DNA of 64,000 bases from an uncultured Clostridium sp. (GCA_947253885.1 CAMYAO010000002.1:62001-126000); one strand, 5' to 3'. Counted from the first letter of the stretch, positions 44,897 to 54,084 are shown. Made by a program: numbers and translations. The notes: generated from the sequence alone by a model not told the origin.

Positions 44897-46768
44897 CTAT
44901 TCATCCTTTGAAATATTCAAATATGGAAGTGCTTCTTTCAAAATATTATTTACAATTTCCTGTGCATACGTAGAATGTGCCTGATTAGATGTGTTAGGCT
45001 CATCTACTACACAATAGATAGATACTTTCGGTTTCTTTGCAGGAACCGCACCGATAAATGATACCAGATAATTTCCTTTTCCACGAGGATGCTTTTCCGC
45101 AGTACCGGTCTTACCGGTCATACTGTAGCCTTCTACCTTTGCTTTTTTACCGGTACCCGCTTTCACAACCTCCTGTAAATAAGAAATCAGTTTCTGAGAA
45201 GTGGTTTTCGAGATCGTATTTCTCAATAAAATCGGATCTACCTTTTTCACCGTATTCCCATGTTCATCCAGTACTTTATTCAATACATGCGGCAAGTAAT
45301 ATTTTCCGCCGTTTACAATAGAATTATATCCCGATATCATCTGTATCATCGTAACGTTGAAGTTCTGTCCGAATGCATTGGTCGCCAGATTGACTTTATT
45401 CTCCAAACTGTCCTCTGAATAAATCAGACCATCAGTCCGTGCCTCTCCCGGTAAATCAATATTGGTCTTCAGACCCAGATTGAAAATTTGCTGGTAACGA
45501 CTGAAATCCTTGGCTCCCACTTTAAATCCCATATGCATCAGAGAAACATTGCAGGAGTCTCTCAGCGCATCTGAAATTGTCTCTATTCCATGTCCCTGAT
45601 GATTATCACAATGAATAATCTGTCCTGCCACATTGAGATATCCCGGACAATAAAACGTCTCATTTCCTTTTAATTTTCCGGTATCCAAACCGGCTGAAAT
45701 AGTAAACGGTTTTGCTGTTGAACCCGGTTCATAGGTATAAGACAGACAAAAATTCTGCCAGATATCATTCAGATTCTTTAAGCGCTCTTTTTCACTCATT
45801 TTATCGATGTCGGATTTGGAATAATAATCTGACAGATCCCAGGCATTGTTCAGGCTGAAGGTCGGATAATTTGCCATTGCCAGAATCTCTCCTGTATTAG
45901 GATCCATCATAATCACACCGATATGCTTTGCCGCATTGGTTTTTCCGGAATTGGTTGCAAATCTTTTTGCGAAGTCTTTTATTTTATCCTGCACAATAGT
46001 TTGCAGATTGACATCAATAGTAGATTGTACCGTATTACCGTTTACTGCCTCTTTTACCGTTTTCTCATAAGAACTGTCAGTATTCAGATATCCGTATTCC
46101 CGACCGTTTGTTCCGTTTAATGTACTGTTATAATAATCTTCTATTCCACCGATTCCCACATTTCCGGCAGTTGTAAATCCCAAAAGAGAACTTGCCAACT
46201 TCGGATAAGGATGGGTCCGTATATATTCTTTCTCAAACCAGATCCCTTTTATATTCGGATTGTTTTTTGTATCCTCCATTATTTTTTTTATCTTTGACAT
46301 CTTGTTATATGATATCTTTTTTGCAATCACATAATATCTGGCTTTCGGATGATCTTTTACGTAAGAGCGGATTGTTTCCGTATTCAAGCCCAACTGATCT
46401 TTTAAAACCTTCATAGTTGGCTCTAAGAACTTCTCCTTTGAATTTAAAACGTAACAGTCCAAAATGACATTGTATACATCTGTACTCGTCGCCAGAACGG
46501 TACCTTTTCGATCTACAATGTCACCTCTTCGATATGGAATCGTTATACTGTTGTACTCCTGTTGATTTAATACAATTTTCTGATACGTGTTCCCCTTATG
46601 CACTTGAATATATATAATTCTTCCAACCAATAGCAATATAATGGCAATCATTGCCACCAACACAATAAATATCCTTTTCTCCATTCGTTTGAACAGTTTA
46701 AAATTTATTTTTTTCTTAAACCGTTTTTTTGTCGAAGGATTTTCAGATCGTTTCCCTCTTTTTCCCAT
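44897..46768 (-). CDS. Class B penicillin-binding protein (FtsI/PBP2 type)
   Basis: Septal transpeptidase of 623 residues. A basic N-terminus precedes a membrane helix at about 31-52. A pedestal domain follows, then the transpeptidase domain with STAK (active-site Ser, near 350), SCN and KTG (MTGKTGTAEK). No PASTA repeats are present, so it is the plain FtsI type rather than the SpoVD type. It lies between the FtsL-like gene and mraY, the classic ftsI position. Confidence 0.93.
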   Translation of the reverse strand: MGKRGKRSENPSTKKRFKKKINFKLFKRMEKRIFIVLVAMIAIILLLVGRIIYIQVHKGNTYQKIVLNQQEYNSITIPYRRGDIVDRKGTVLATSTDVYNVILDCYVLNSKEKFLEPTMKVLKDQLGLNTETIRSYVKDHPKARYYVIAKKISYNKMSKIKKIMEDTKNNPNIKGIWFEKEYIRTHPYPKLASSLLGFTTAGNVGIGGIEDYYNSTLNGTNGREYGYLNTDSSYEKTVKEAVNGNTVQSTIDVNLQTIVQDKIKDFAKRFATNSGKTNAAKHIGVIMMDPNTGEILAMANYPTFSLNNAWDLSDYYSKSDIDKMSEKERLKNLNDIWQNFCLSYTYEPGSTAKPFTISAGLDTGKLKGNETFYCPGYLNVAGQIIHCDNHQGHGIETISDALRDSCNVSLMHMGFKVGAKDFSRYQQIFNLGLKTNIDLPGEARTDGLIYSEDSLENKVNLATNAFGQNFNVTMIQMISGYNSIVNGGKYYLPHVLNKVLDEHGNTVKKVDPILLRNTISKTTSQKLISYLQEVVKAGTGKKAKVEGYSMTGKTGTAEKHPRGKGNYLVSFIGAVPAKKPKVSIYCVVDEPNTSNQAHSTYAQEIVNNILKEALPYLNISKDE

Positions 46769-46784
46769 AATGACCTCCTCTTTT

Positions 46785-47237
46785 TTAATACTGTTTCATA
46801 TAGTCCGACGTTCTAAAATTATAATAGATAATCTGACTGTTAGAAGGGTATGTCAACCCCATCTTCAAGGCATCCTTTCTCACCTGACGCAAATCTTCTG
46901 TCCCTATAATCTGCTTTTCCAATGCATCATTGCTTGCCTTTAATTCATTTAACCGGCTTTCTATCTGTACGGAACGGTTCATATTTACAATATTCATAGA
47001 TTTTGCACGAACAAATTTTATCGAAAATCCACCTACTATAGCAATCCCCAATAACAAAAAAAATAAATCTTTTTTTGTAAATTCTAATATTTTTTGACGG
47101 TTTCGATGAACCATACGTCTTTTTCGTTCCAGACGTTTTCTCTCTTCCCTTGACCGCGGACGTGCAATCGGCTGATATTCCTCTTGCTCCTTCGGTACAG
47201 TATTGCCTCTATTGTATAAATATCGACGTTGTGGCAT
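46785..47237 (-). CDS. FtsL/DivIC-like divisome protein
   Basis: 150 residues from ATG 47237 (GGAGAAGTAGGA just upstream); the longer in-frame reading to 47288 overlaps rsmH and is unlikely. A charged cytoplasmic region with a run of Arg/Lys is followed by one membrane helix (about 57-75) and an extracellular coiled coil (SRLNELKASNDALEKQI). It lacks sequence motifs beyond this topology, as is normal for FtsL. The position between rsmH and the PBP supports the assignment. Confidence 0.85.
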   Translation of the reverse strand: MPQRRYLYNRGNTVPKEQEEYQPIARPRSREERKRLERKRRMVHRNRQKILEFTKKDLFFLLLGIAIVGGFSIKFVRAKSMNIVNMNRSVQIESRLNELKASNDALEKQIIGTEDLRQVRKDALKMGLTYPSNSQIIYYNFRTSDYMKQY

Positions 47238-47265
47238 TCCTACTTCTCCATTTTTTCTGCTCCAC

Positions 47266-48204
47266 TCAGTGTCCTCTTTCAAACACACGCAGTTTTGCGC
47301 TCTTAGATCTCTTATTCACTTCTAACTCTTCTAAACTTGGTAATATCGGCTTTTTGCTGATAACAGTTCCTTTGGATACCTTTCCGCAAATACACACCGG
47401 AAATTCTCTTGGGCAGGTACACGGATTCTCTGCCGTTTTAAAATGCTGTTTTACAATACGATCCTCCAATGAATGAAAGGTTATAATACAAAGCCTTCCG
47501 TTCGGATTCAACAATTCAATCATTTCATCTATTGATTCTCGCAAAACATCCAGCTCCCGATTTACTTCAATCCGAATAGCCTGAAATGTTTTTTTCGAAG
47601 GATGACCGTTTTTTCTTTCCTTTACCGGAATAGCCGCTCTGATAATTTCATTTAACTGTCCTGCTGTTCGGATCGGCTCTATCGCCCTTGCTCTTACAAT
47701 ATGTTTTGCGATATTCTTTGCAAATTTGTCTTCTCCGTAGTTGCGGATTATGTGGAATAAATCCATTTCACTGTATTTCGCCAGAATATCGGCTGCAGTT
47801 TTTGTTTGTCTGCGATCCATACGCATATCCAAATATGCATCTTCCTCCCGATAAGTAAATCCTCTTTCCGGTTCATCCAACTGATAAGAAGATACTCCCA
47901 AATCCAACAGGATTCCGTCTACACCTGTAATTCCCTGCTGCTGCAGTTCAGTCTTCATCTGACAGTAATTGCTCCGAATAATTGTAACCCGTTCCCGATA
48001 GAACTCTAAATGTTCAGATGCCGCCTTAATAGCCGCTTCGTCCTGATCAAATCCAATTAAACGTCCTTTAGGAGACAAGTGCTTGCATATTTCTAAACTA
48101 TGACCGCCTCCTCCCAGAGTACCGTCTACATAAATCCCGTCCGGATTTGTAATCAAATGTTCTATTGATTCTTTTAACAGAACTGAATAATGACTAAATT
48201 CCAT
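47266..48204 (-). CDS. rsmH: 16S rRNA (cytosine-1402-N4)-methyltransferase
   Basis: SAM-dependent methyltransferase (MraW) of 312 residues that modifies the ribosomal P site. HYSVLLKESIEHL at the N-terminus, the SAM motif VDGTLGGGGHS near 26-36, GFDQDEAA, ILLDLGVSSYQLD and RGFTYREEDAYLDMRMD are all present. It lies 11 bases after mraZ and before the FtsL-like gene. Confidence 0.97.
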   Translation of the reverse strand: MEFSHYSVLLKESIEHLITNPDGIYVDGTLGGGGHSLEICKHLSPKGRLIGFDQDEAAIKAASEHLEFYRERVTIIRSNYCQMKTELQQQGITGVDGILLDLGVSSYQLDEPERGFTYREEDAYLDMRMDRRQTKTAADILAKYSEMDLFHIIRNYGEDKFAKNIAKHIVRARAIEPIRTAGQLNEIIRAAIPVKERKNGHPSKKTFQAIRIEVNRELDVLRESIDEMIELLNPNGRLCIITFHSLEDRIVKQHFKTAENPCTCPREFPVCICGKVSKGTVISKKPILPSLEELEVNKRSKSAKLRVFERGH

Positions 48205-48215
48205 ATTACTCCTAA

Positions 48216-48647
48216 CTAAATTCCAAATCCCAACTCTGCCATCTGCTCAGCGATCTCTTCCATTTCCTCGTCCTGGCTTTCATCTGACCAGTTCTGTGCA
48301 CTCCAGATTTCTATATGATCCATTACTCCGATCAGTACTACATCTTTTTCAATTCCTGCATATTCTCTTAATGCCGAATTCAATATGACTCTTCCCTGTT
48401 TATCCGGTTCACAAAAAGAAGCATTTGCAAATACAAAACGCATATATTTTCTTGCATTTTTATTTTTCGCAGTTAACTCACGGAGGTGACCTTCCACGTT
48501 TTTCCATTCTTCTTTTGAATAAACAGTCAGGCACTTATCAACATTTTTTGTGATCACAAATTCTTCTCCCAGCTCTTCTCTATATTTTGCCGGAATAATT
48601 AAACGACCTTTTGCATCTACGGAATGATTGTATTGACCCATAAACAT
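48216..48647 (-). CDS. mraZ: Transcriptional regulator MraZ
   Basis: 143-residue protein with two SpoVT/AbrB-like domains; it forms rings and represses the dcw promoter. DAKGRLIIPAKYRE in the first repeat and DKQGRVILNSALREYA in the second are the matching cores. A strong AGGAGGTGAT site precedes ATG 48647. Upstream are a good promoter and a phased series of GTGG-type boxes that fit MraZ autoregulation. Confidence 0.96.
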   Translation of the reverse strand: MFMGQYNHSVDAKGRLIIPAKYREELGEEFVITKNVDKCLTVYSKEEWKNVEGHLRELTAKNKNARKYMRFVFANASFCEPDKQGRVILNSALREYAGIEKDVVLIGVMDHIEIWSAQNWSDESQDEEMEEIAEQMAELGFGI

Positions 48648-48691
48648 GGAATATCACCTCCTTTCTGTGTATATATTTTCGTGTGTAAAAG

Positions 48692-48751
48692 TTATTCACA
48701 TTTTTATCCACATTATCCACTTTTACCCACTCAGTGACATTTCTCCCCACA
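48692..48751 (-). promoter_or_regulatory. Phased MraZ-type operator repeats upstream of mraZ
   Basis: On the minus strand, five boxes of the type GTGGG/GTGGA/GTGAA (at 48743-48751, 48723-48731, 48713-48721, 48704-48712 and 48692-48700) lie 9-12 or 20 bases apart, i.e. on one face of the helix, between the -10 and the ribosome binding site. MraZ is known to bind repeated TGGG/GTGG boxes with about 10-base periodicity. On the plus strand two boxes also read as DnaA consensus sites (TTATTCACA, TTATCCACA). Confidence 0.7.
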
Positions 48752-48760
48752 TTTATACAT

Positions 48761-48789
48761 ATAATACCCTCTTTTCGGGTAAAAATCAA
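48761..48789 (-). promoter_or_regulatory. mraZ (dcw operon) promoter
   Basis: TTGATT, 17 bases, TATTAT on the minus strand, just upstream of the operator repeats. Confidence 0.7.
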
Positions 48790-48810
48790 CGTATTTACCA
48801 GATTCCAATA

Positions 48811-48853
48811 TAAAAAAAGCATTTAGGAACAGACGTTCCCAAATGCTTTTTTC
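48811..48853 (-). terminator. Intrinsic terminator of lgt
   Basis: AAAAGCATTT-GGAAC / GTTCC-AAATGCTTTT stem with a four-base loop and a T run on the minus strand, 30 bases after lgt. Confidence 0.88.
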
Positions 48854-48881
48854 TTCATTTTTCTATTTATAAACCGCCATT

Positions 48882-49754
48882 TTAAAAGGGTTTCTTCTTT
48901 TTTGAATAATTATATCGTTTTCTGATCACGACACACAGACCTGCAATTACCAGTAATATGGATAGAACTTGTGAAACGGGGAGGGAAGTGGAGGGAATCA
49001 ACAATTGATCCGTACGCAATCCCTCAATCCAAAAACGCCCGCATCCATATCCGATCAGATACAAACAGAACACCTCTCCGTCAAACACCTTTTTTCGTCT
49101 CCATAACAGCAACAAAATCAAAACGGCAATGTTCCAACAAGATTCATACAAAAAGGTCGGATGTACCTGAATAAAGGAAGCTCCGTCTATCGTAACAAGA
49201 TGTTGCAGCATTGTATTGGTAATATCTTCCGAACTTCTAACCATAGAAACCGGAAGTCTCATGGCAAACAAATTATCTGTATAACCCCCAAATGCCTCTC
49301 TGTTAAAAAAATTTCCGTATCTTCCTATAATTTGCCCCAAAATAAGACCGTTACACGCAGTATCCATCAACAACCCCAGCGGTATCTTTTTGATTTTAGA
49401 AAACAGATAGGCTGAAATTATTGCACCTATCACGCCTCCGTAAATAGCCAATCCGCCTTCTCTGATATTAAAAATAGAGAGCGGATGATCTTTATACAGA
49501 TCCCACCGAAATACTACATAATACAATCTTGCCCCAATAACAGAAATCAGAATCCCTATGATTGCAAAATCAAAATACTGATCCGAATCCTGTCCAGTTA
49601 TCTTTGCAACATGTCTGGCCAGCAAAGTTCCGGATATCATTCCGATGGCTATCACTATACCGTACAGAGCAATCTCAAAACCGAACACCGTAAAACTTTT
49701 GGGTACATGACTCAAATGCAGATGTAAATGCGGAAAATAAATATTGTAATTCAT
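48882..49754 (-). CDS. lgt: Prolipoprotein diacylglyceryl transferase
   Basis: Membrane enzyme that adds diacylglycerol to the lipobox cysteine of prolipoproteins. 290 residues, seven helices. The Lgt signature GRYGNFFNREAFGG is near 143-156; the ALYGIVIAIGMISG opening, REGGLAIYGGVIGA and HPTFLYES are conserved. It starts two bases after thrS and ends the SEC-C-thrS-lgt transcript. Confidence 0.95.
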   Translation of the reverse strand: MNYNIYFPHLHLHLSHVPKSFTVFGFEIALYGIVIAIGMISGTLLARHVAKITGQDSDQYFDFAIIGILISVIGARLYYVVFRWDLYKDHPLSIFNIREGGLAIYGGVIGAIISAYLFSKIKKIPLGLLMDTACNGLILGQIIGRYGNFFNREAFGGYTDNLFAMRLPVSMVRSSEDITNTMLQHLVTIDGASFIQVHPTFLYESCWNIAVLILLLLWRRKKVFDGEVFCLYLIGYGCGRFWIEGLRTDQLLIPSTSLPVSQVLSILLVIAGLCVVIRKRYNYSKKKKPF

Positions 49755-49756
49755 AT

Positions 49757-51718
49757 TTACTTTATCTCTTCCTGTTTTATTTCACGAATTTCTTTTGTCC
49801 GAATTTCTTTGCAGAGTTGTTCTGTAAATGCTTCCAGAGTTTTGACCCCTTCATCTCCTTCAAATCGACTTCTGACAGAAACAGTTCCATCCGTCTCTTC
49901 CTGCTGTCCCACCACAAGCATGTAAGGCAGACGAGCCAATCTGGCCTCTCTTATCTTAAATCCGATTTTTTCCGAACGGTTGTCAACCGTAACATCTACA
50001 CCGTTTTTCGCCAACTCTTTTCGAACCTGCTCTGCATAAGCTTCGTATTTTTCCGAAATAGGAAGAACACGAACCTGCTCAGGACACAACCATGTAGGGA
50101 ACATTCCCGCATATTTTTCAATCAGCCATGCTAATGTACGCTCATAGCAACCGATAGAAGTTCTGTGAATTACATATGGTCGTACCTTGGAACCGTCTTT
50201 ATCAATAAAATACATGTCAAAATTTTCCGCAATTGCACAATCCAGCTGAATTGTAATCATGGTATCTTCTTTGCCATATACATTTTTTGCCTGTATGTCG
50301 ATTTTAGGACCGTAGAATGCAGCCTCCCCTTCCGCTTCTACAAATTCCACCTTCTTCTCCAATAAAATATTTCGCAGAGTGGATTGGGTACTCTCCCAGT
50401 AAGCATCATCTCCTAAATATTTTTCTTTATTATTCGGATCCCATTTAGACAGGCGAAATGTTACATCTTCTGCCAAGCCTAAGGTATCTAAGCAATAGTA
50501 TGCCAGATTTAAACATGCTGTCAGCTCTTCCTCCGCCTGATCCGGACGAATAATCAAATGTCCCTCTGATATCGTAAACTGACGAACACGTGTCAGTCCG
50601 TGCATTTCTCCTGAGTCTTCTTTTCTGAACAAAGTAGAAGTCTCTCCATATCTGCAAGGCAAATCACGATAGGATTTTTGAGATGCCTTATATACATAGT
50701 ATTGGAACGGACAGGTCATTGGACGTAATGCTAACAATTCATTATCCAGATTTTCATCTCCCAGTACAAACATGCCGTCTTTATAGTGATCCCAATGCCC
50801 TGAAATTTTATACAGATCTGATTTTGCCATAAGTGGAGTCTTTGTTCTCATATATCCCCACTCACGATCCTCCAAATCTTCAATCCATCGCTGCATCTTC
50901 TGAATCATTTTTGTTCCCTTCGGAAGCATTAAAGGAAGTCCCTGTCCGATAACATCTACCGTAGTAAACAATTCCATTTCACGCCCCAGCTTATTGTGAT
51001 CCCTCTTTTTTATATCTTCCAGATGTTCTAAATAAGCAGTCAATTCTTCTTTTTTGGAAAAGGCTGTCCCGTAGATTCTTTGAAGCTGTGCACGTTTTTC
51101 ATCACCTCTCCAATACGCCATTGAAGAAGAGAGTAACTTGTATGCTTTAATCCCCTTTGTTGTCATCAAATGCGGTCCCGCACATAAATCAACAAATCCT
51201 CCCTGATCATAAAAGGAAATCTCTTCTCCCTCAGGCAGGTCCTCAATCAGCTCTACTTTATAAGGCTGTTTACGCTCTTTCATATATTGGATAGCTTCTT
51301 CTCTTGAAAGTGTAAATTTCTTTATTTCATGCCCTTCTTTTATGATCTTTTTCATTTCCTTTTCAATCGCATCCAAATCTTCTCTTGAAAAAGGATCTGC
51401 TTCAAAATCATAATAAAATCCCTCTGCAATAGAAGGTCCGATTGCAATCTTTGCATCCGGGTATAAACGCAATACTGCCTGTGCCATAATGTGACTGGTC
51501 GTATGGCGAATAGTCGCCAACCCTTCCTGATCTTTTGCAGTCAGGATATTCAAAGAACAGTCCCTGTCAATTACAGTTCTCAGATCCACTGTATTTCCGT
51601 CTACTTCTCCGACACAGGCAACCCGTGCCAGTCCTTCACTGATATCCTTTGCTATTTCCCATACACTTTTTGGCTCTTGATATTCTTTGACCGAGCCGTC
51701 CTTTAATGTAACTTTCAT
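49757..51718 (-). CDS. thrS: Threonyl-tRNA synthetase
   Basis: Class II synthetase of 653 residues. TGS domain at 1-62, then the editing domain with HTTSHIMAQA (HxxxH) and a CAGPH zinc segment, the catalytic core (RPMTCPFQYYVYK, TRVRQFTISEGH, HRTSIGCYERTLAWLIEKY) and an anticodon domain (VRVLPIS...). No T-box leader fits in the 64-base gap upstream. The reading is complete and normal in length. Confidence 0.97.
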   Translation of the reverse strand: MKVTLKDGSVKEYQEPKSVWEIAKDISEGLARVACVGEVDGNTVDLRTVIDRDCSLNILTAKDQEGLATIRHTTSHIMAQAVLRLYPDAKIAIGPSIAEGFYYDFEADPFSREDLDAIEKEMKKIIKEGHEIKKFTLSREEAIQYMKERKQPYKVELIEDLPEGEEISFYDQGGFVDLCAGPHLMTTKGIKAYKLLSSSMAYWRGDEKRAQLQRIYGTAFSKKEELTAYLEHLEDIKKRDHNKLGREMELFTTVDVIGQGLPLMLPKGTKMIQKMQRWIEDLEDREWGYMRTKTPLMAKSDLYKISGHWDHYKDGMFVLGDENLDNELLALRPMTCPFQYYVYKASQKSYRDLPCRYGETSTLFRKEDSGEMHGLTRVRQFTISEGHLIIRPDQAEEELTACLNLAYYCLDTLGLAEDVTFRLSKWDPNNKEKYLGDDAYWESTQSTLRNILLEKKVEFVEAEGEAAFYGPKIDIQAKNVYGKEDTMITIQLDCAIAENFDMYFIDKDGSKVRPYVIHRTSIGCYERTLAWLIEKYAGMFPTWLCPEQVRVLPISEKYEAYAEQVRKELAKNGVDVTVDNRSEKIGFKIREARLARLPYMLVVGQQEETDGTVSVRSRFEGDEGVKTLEAFTEQLCKEIRTKEIREIKQEEIK

Positions 51719-51744
51719 TTTTCATTCCTTTCAATAGTGAACAA

Positions 51745-51765
51745 TCCCACCTCTGGGAGATGGGA
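51745..51765 (-). terminator. Short hairpin between the SEC-C gene and thrS
   Basis: TCCCA-CTC / GAG-TGGGA with one mismatch and a tight loop, followed by TTGTTC rather than a real T run. It could be a weak attenuator; it is not a T-box antiterminator. Confidence 0.3.
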
Positions 51766-51782
51766 CGTGTCTCTATGTCAGA

Positions 51783-52286
51783 TTACTTTCTTCCACAGCA
51801 TTTTTTATATTTTTTTCCACTTCCGCACGGACATGGATCATTTGGGTATACTTTTTTATCTTTTTTAACAATCCCTGACTGTTTTTGTTCTTTATATAAG
51901 GCTGTACGCTCTTCTTCTGTAAAGATCTCTTTCCATTGAGGAAGCTCATATAACCAATCTGCCTTTGCCTCTACCATATTTTTATAGAGTTTTTCTTTGT
52001 CAAAAATAAGATTTACCTTTGTATCTTCCTCCAGTTCTTCCATCGGATTCGGTGTAATAAGGCTCTCGTCGATACCATCTAAAAATCCAACCATTGCCAT
52101 CAACTCCAGATCAAAACGATCTGCCAGTTCTTTTACAGTTCCTTCTATTTTTTCATCCGGATTGGAAAGTAATTGTGCATAAACACCCTTTTCCAATTCA
52201 AAATACCGATTCCAAAATTGCTGAAGCTCATTTCTGTCCGCTTTCTCATTGAAAGCTATTGCCTGCCACTCTTGTAATAATGCCAT
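51783..52286 (-). CDS. SEC-C motif protein
   Basis: 167 residues. The body is helical and acidic with no known domain that I can name. It ends in a SEC-C zinc motif (DPCPCGSGKKYKKCC), the type found at the C-terminus of SecA and in many small proteins. Function unknown; the zinc knuckle suggests binding to a protein or ribosome. It is the first gene before thrS and lgt, with a good promoter upstream. Confidence 0.8.
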   Translation of the reverse strand: MALLQEWQAIAFNEKADRNELQQFWNRYFELEKGVYAQLLSNPDEKIEGTVKELADRFDLELMAMVGFLDGIDESLITPNPMEELEEDTKVNLIFDKEKLYKNMVEAKADWLYELPQWKEIFTEEERTALYKEQKQSGIVKKDKKVYPNDPCPCGSGKKYKKCCGRK

Positions 52287-52341
52287 ATGTTTTTACCACC
52301 TTATCTTTTTTATTTCAGTTCTCTAAATATGGATAGATAAA

Positions 52342-52370
52342 AGTATAACAAGTTTCATTTTATTTTTCAA
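52342..52370 (-). promoter_or_regulatory. Promoter of the SEC-C-thrS-lgt operon
   Basis: TTGAAA, 17 bases, TATACT on the minus strand, about 56 bases before the SEC-C start. Confidence 0.6.
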
Positions 52371-52453
52371 ATTCTTTTCCATCATTTCTTCATCTTGACT
52401 TTTTCAACAGAATCCGTCAAGATAATTTTATCAGACAGAAAGGATATTTCAAA

Positions 52454-52651
52454 ATGAAAAAAATCAGACGCGTTCTTGCAATGATCGGTGTGATCATTAT
52501 TCTTGCCTTATATATTATCACAATCATTCTTGCTCTATTTGGCAATAAAAACACATTACCTCTATTAAAAATTTCTTTTACTGCAACTATCATCGTTCCG
52601 GTTCTTATATGGGTTTATACTTTAGTCTATAAACTGTTGGAAAATCGATAA
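52454..52651 (+). CDS. Small two-helix membrane protein
   Basis: Hypothetical protein of 65 residues on the plus strand, with an AGAAAGGAT site. After a basic start (KKIRR) there are two hydrophobic stretches, about 9-29 and 36-60, with a short NKNT turn. No motif that I recognise. An inverted repeat CTTGAC-16-GTCAAG (52394-52421) lies upstream and may mark its control region. It shares a long palindromic terminator with purA that includes its own stop codon. Confidence 0.65.
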   Translation: MKKIRRVLAMIGVIIILALYIITIILALFGNKNTLPLLKISFTATIIVPVLIWVYTLVYKLLENR

Positions 52652-52691
52652 GATAAAAAGCTGTCCAAGGACAGCTTTTTATCTTATCGAT
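52644..52691. terminator. 48-base palindromic bidirectional terminator
   Basis: Perfect 23-bp arms (ATCGATAAGATAAAAAGCTGTCC and complement) around AA. The stop codons of both convergent genes (TAA of the small membrane protein, TAA of purA) lie inside the arms. A and T runs flank the GC core on both strands. Confidence 0.9.
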
Positions 52692-53958
52692 ATATAATAT
52701 CATCTCTACCCGGTCCGTTGGACACCATTGTGATAGGGTAGCCAATCTGTTTTTCTATAAATTCTACATATTTGCGACAATTTTCCGGCAGCTCTTCGTA
52801 GTTTCGAATTCCCGAAATATCCGACTTCCAGCCGGGCAATATCTCATATACCGGTTTTGCATGTTTCAAGATAGGTGTTACCGGAAACTCGGTTGTTACT
52901 TCCCCGTTTATTTCATATCCGACACAAACAGGAATCTCATCTAAATATCCTAATACATCCAATACTGTAAATGCAACGTCTGTTGCCCCTTGTAAACGAC
53001 AACCGTACTTGCTTGCAACACAATCAAACCATCCCATTCGACGTGGGCGACCTGTGGTCGCTCCGTATTCACCGCCATCTCCACCGCGACGACGAAGCTC
53101 ATCCGCTTCTTCTTCGAAAATTTCAGATACGAAATCTCCACCTCCTACCGCACTGGAATATGCCTTACAAACTGTGATCACCTTTTTAATCTCATAAGGA
53201 GGAACTCCCGCCCCGATTGCTCCATAGGAAGCAAGCGTGGAAGAAGAAGTTACCATCGGATAGATTCCATGATCCGGATCCTTTAAAGTTCCCAACTGTC
53301 CTTCTAACAGAATTTCTTTTCCATCTTTCAAAGCTTCATTCAAATAAGTAGAAACGTCGCAAACATAAGGAGCAATCATATCTCTGTAAGTATGTAATGT
53401 CTCCATGAGCTCTGTTTCTTTCAACAACGGCTTATGATACAAATGCTCCAATAAAACATTTTTCAACTCACAAACCCGTTTCACCTTATCTTCTAAAATT
53501 TCATCATCAAATAATTCATTTACCTGAAACCCTATCTTGGCAAATTTATCAGAATAAAATGGTGCAATTCCTGATTTGGTGGAACCAAATGCTCCGCCTG
53601 CCAGTCGCTCTTCCTCATAACTGTCCAGCAAAATATGATATGGCATCACAATCTGTGCACGATCCGAAACTAAAATTTTCGGAGCCGGAACTCCTTTTTC
53701 TGTTATACTCTTTATTTCATCAAACAATACCGGGATATTTAATGCTACTCCATTTCCGATCACACTGGTCGTATGATCATAAAAACATCCGGATGGTAAT
53801 GTATGTAATGCAAACTTTCCATAATCATTTACAATTGTGTGACCTGCGTTTGCTCCGCCTTGAAAACGAACGATAATATCCGCTTCTTTTGCAAGCATAT
53901 CAGTAATCTTACCTTTTCCCTCATCACCCCAGTTTGCACCGACAACAGCTTTAACCAT
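52684..53958 (-). CDS. purA: Adenylosuccinate synthetase
   Basis: GTP-dependent enzyme converting IMP and aspartate to adenylosuccinate on the route to AMP. 424 residues. GANWGDEGKGK at 7-17 with the catalytic Asp, GGANAGHT, the FGSTKSGIAPFYSDK loop and GRPRRMGWFD are conserved. AGGAGG site. It has its own promoter (54053-54081) and terminator. Confidence 0.97.
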   Translation of the reverse strand: MVKAVVGANWGDEGKGKITDMLAKEADIIVRFQGGANAGHTIVNDYGKFALHTLPSGCFYDHTTSVIGNGVALNIPVLFDEIKSITEKGVPAPKILVSDRAQIVMPYHILLDSYEEERLAGGAFGSTKSGIAPFYSDKFAKIGFQVNELFDDEILEDKVKRVCELKNVLLEHLYHKPLLKETELMETLHTYRDMIAPYVCDVSTYLNEALKDGKEILLEGQLGTLKDPDHGIYPMVTSSSTLASYGAIGAGVPPYEIKKVITVCKAYSSAVGGGDFVSEIFEEEADELRRRGGDGGEYGATTGRPRRMGWFDCVASKYGCRLQGATDVAFTVLDVLGYLDEIPVCVGYEINGEVTTEFPVTPILKHAKPVYEILPGWKSDISGIRNYEELPENCRKYVEFIEKQIGYPITMVSNGPGRDDIIYR

Positions 53959-54052
53959 TATGAGTAATCCTCCTTATTGTTGAAATAATTTCAAAAATAT
54001 TTCTATACTAAAGCAATGAATAATCCACTGCCCAATTGACGCCACGAAATTA

Positions 54053-54081
54053 ATTATACACAACTTCGAAACATAAGTAAA
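54053..54081 (-). promoter_or_regulatory. purA promoter
   Basis: TTTACT, 17 bases, TATAAT on the minus strand, next to the end of the thioesterase gene. The leader is about 90 bases; I see no purine riboswitch in it. Confidence 0.55.
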
Positions 54082-54084
54082 ATA

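Noticed and set aside
48692..48751. Replication origin based on a DnaA box cluster
   Set aside because: The phasing, strand and location between the mraZ promoter and gene fit MraZ operators; no dnaA, dnaN or AT-rich unwinding region is nearby.
51719..51782. T-box leader for thrS
   Set aside because: Only 64 bases are available and there is no T-box antiterminator sequence; the hairpin present is short. alaS and argS also lack T-box leaders.
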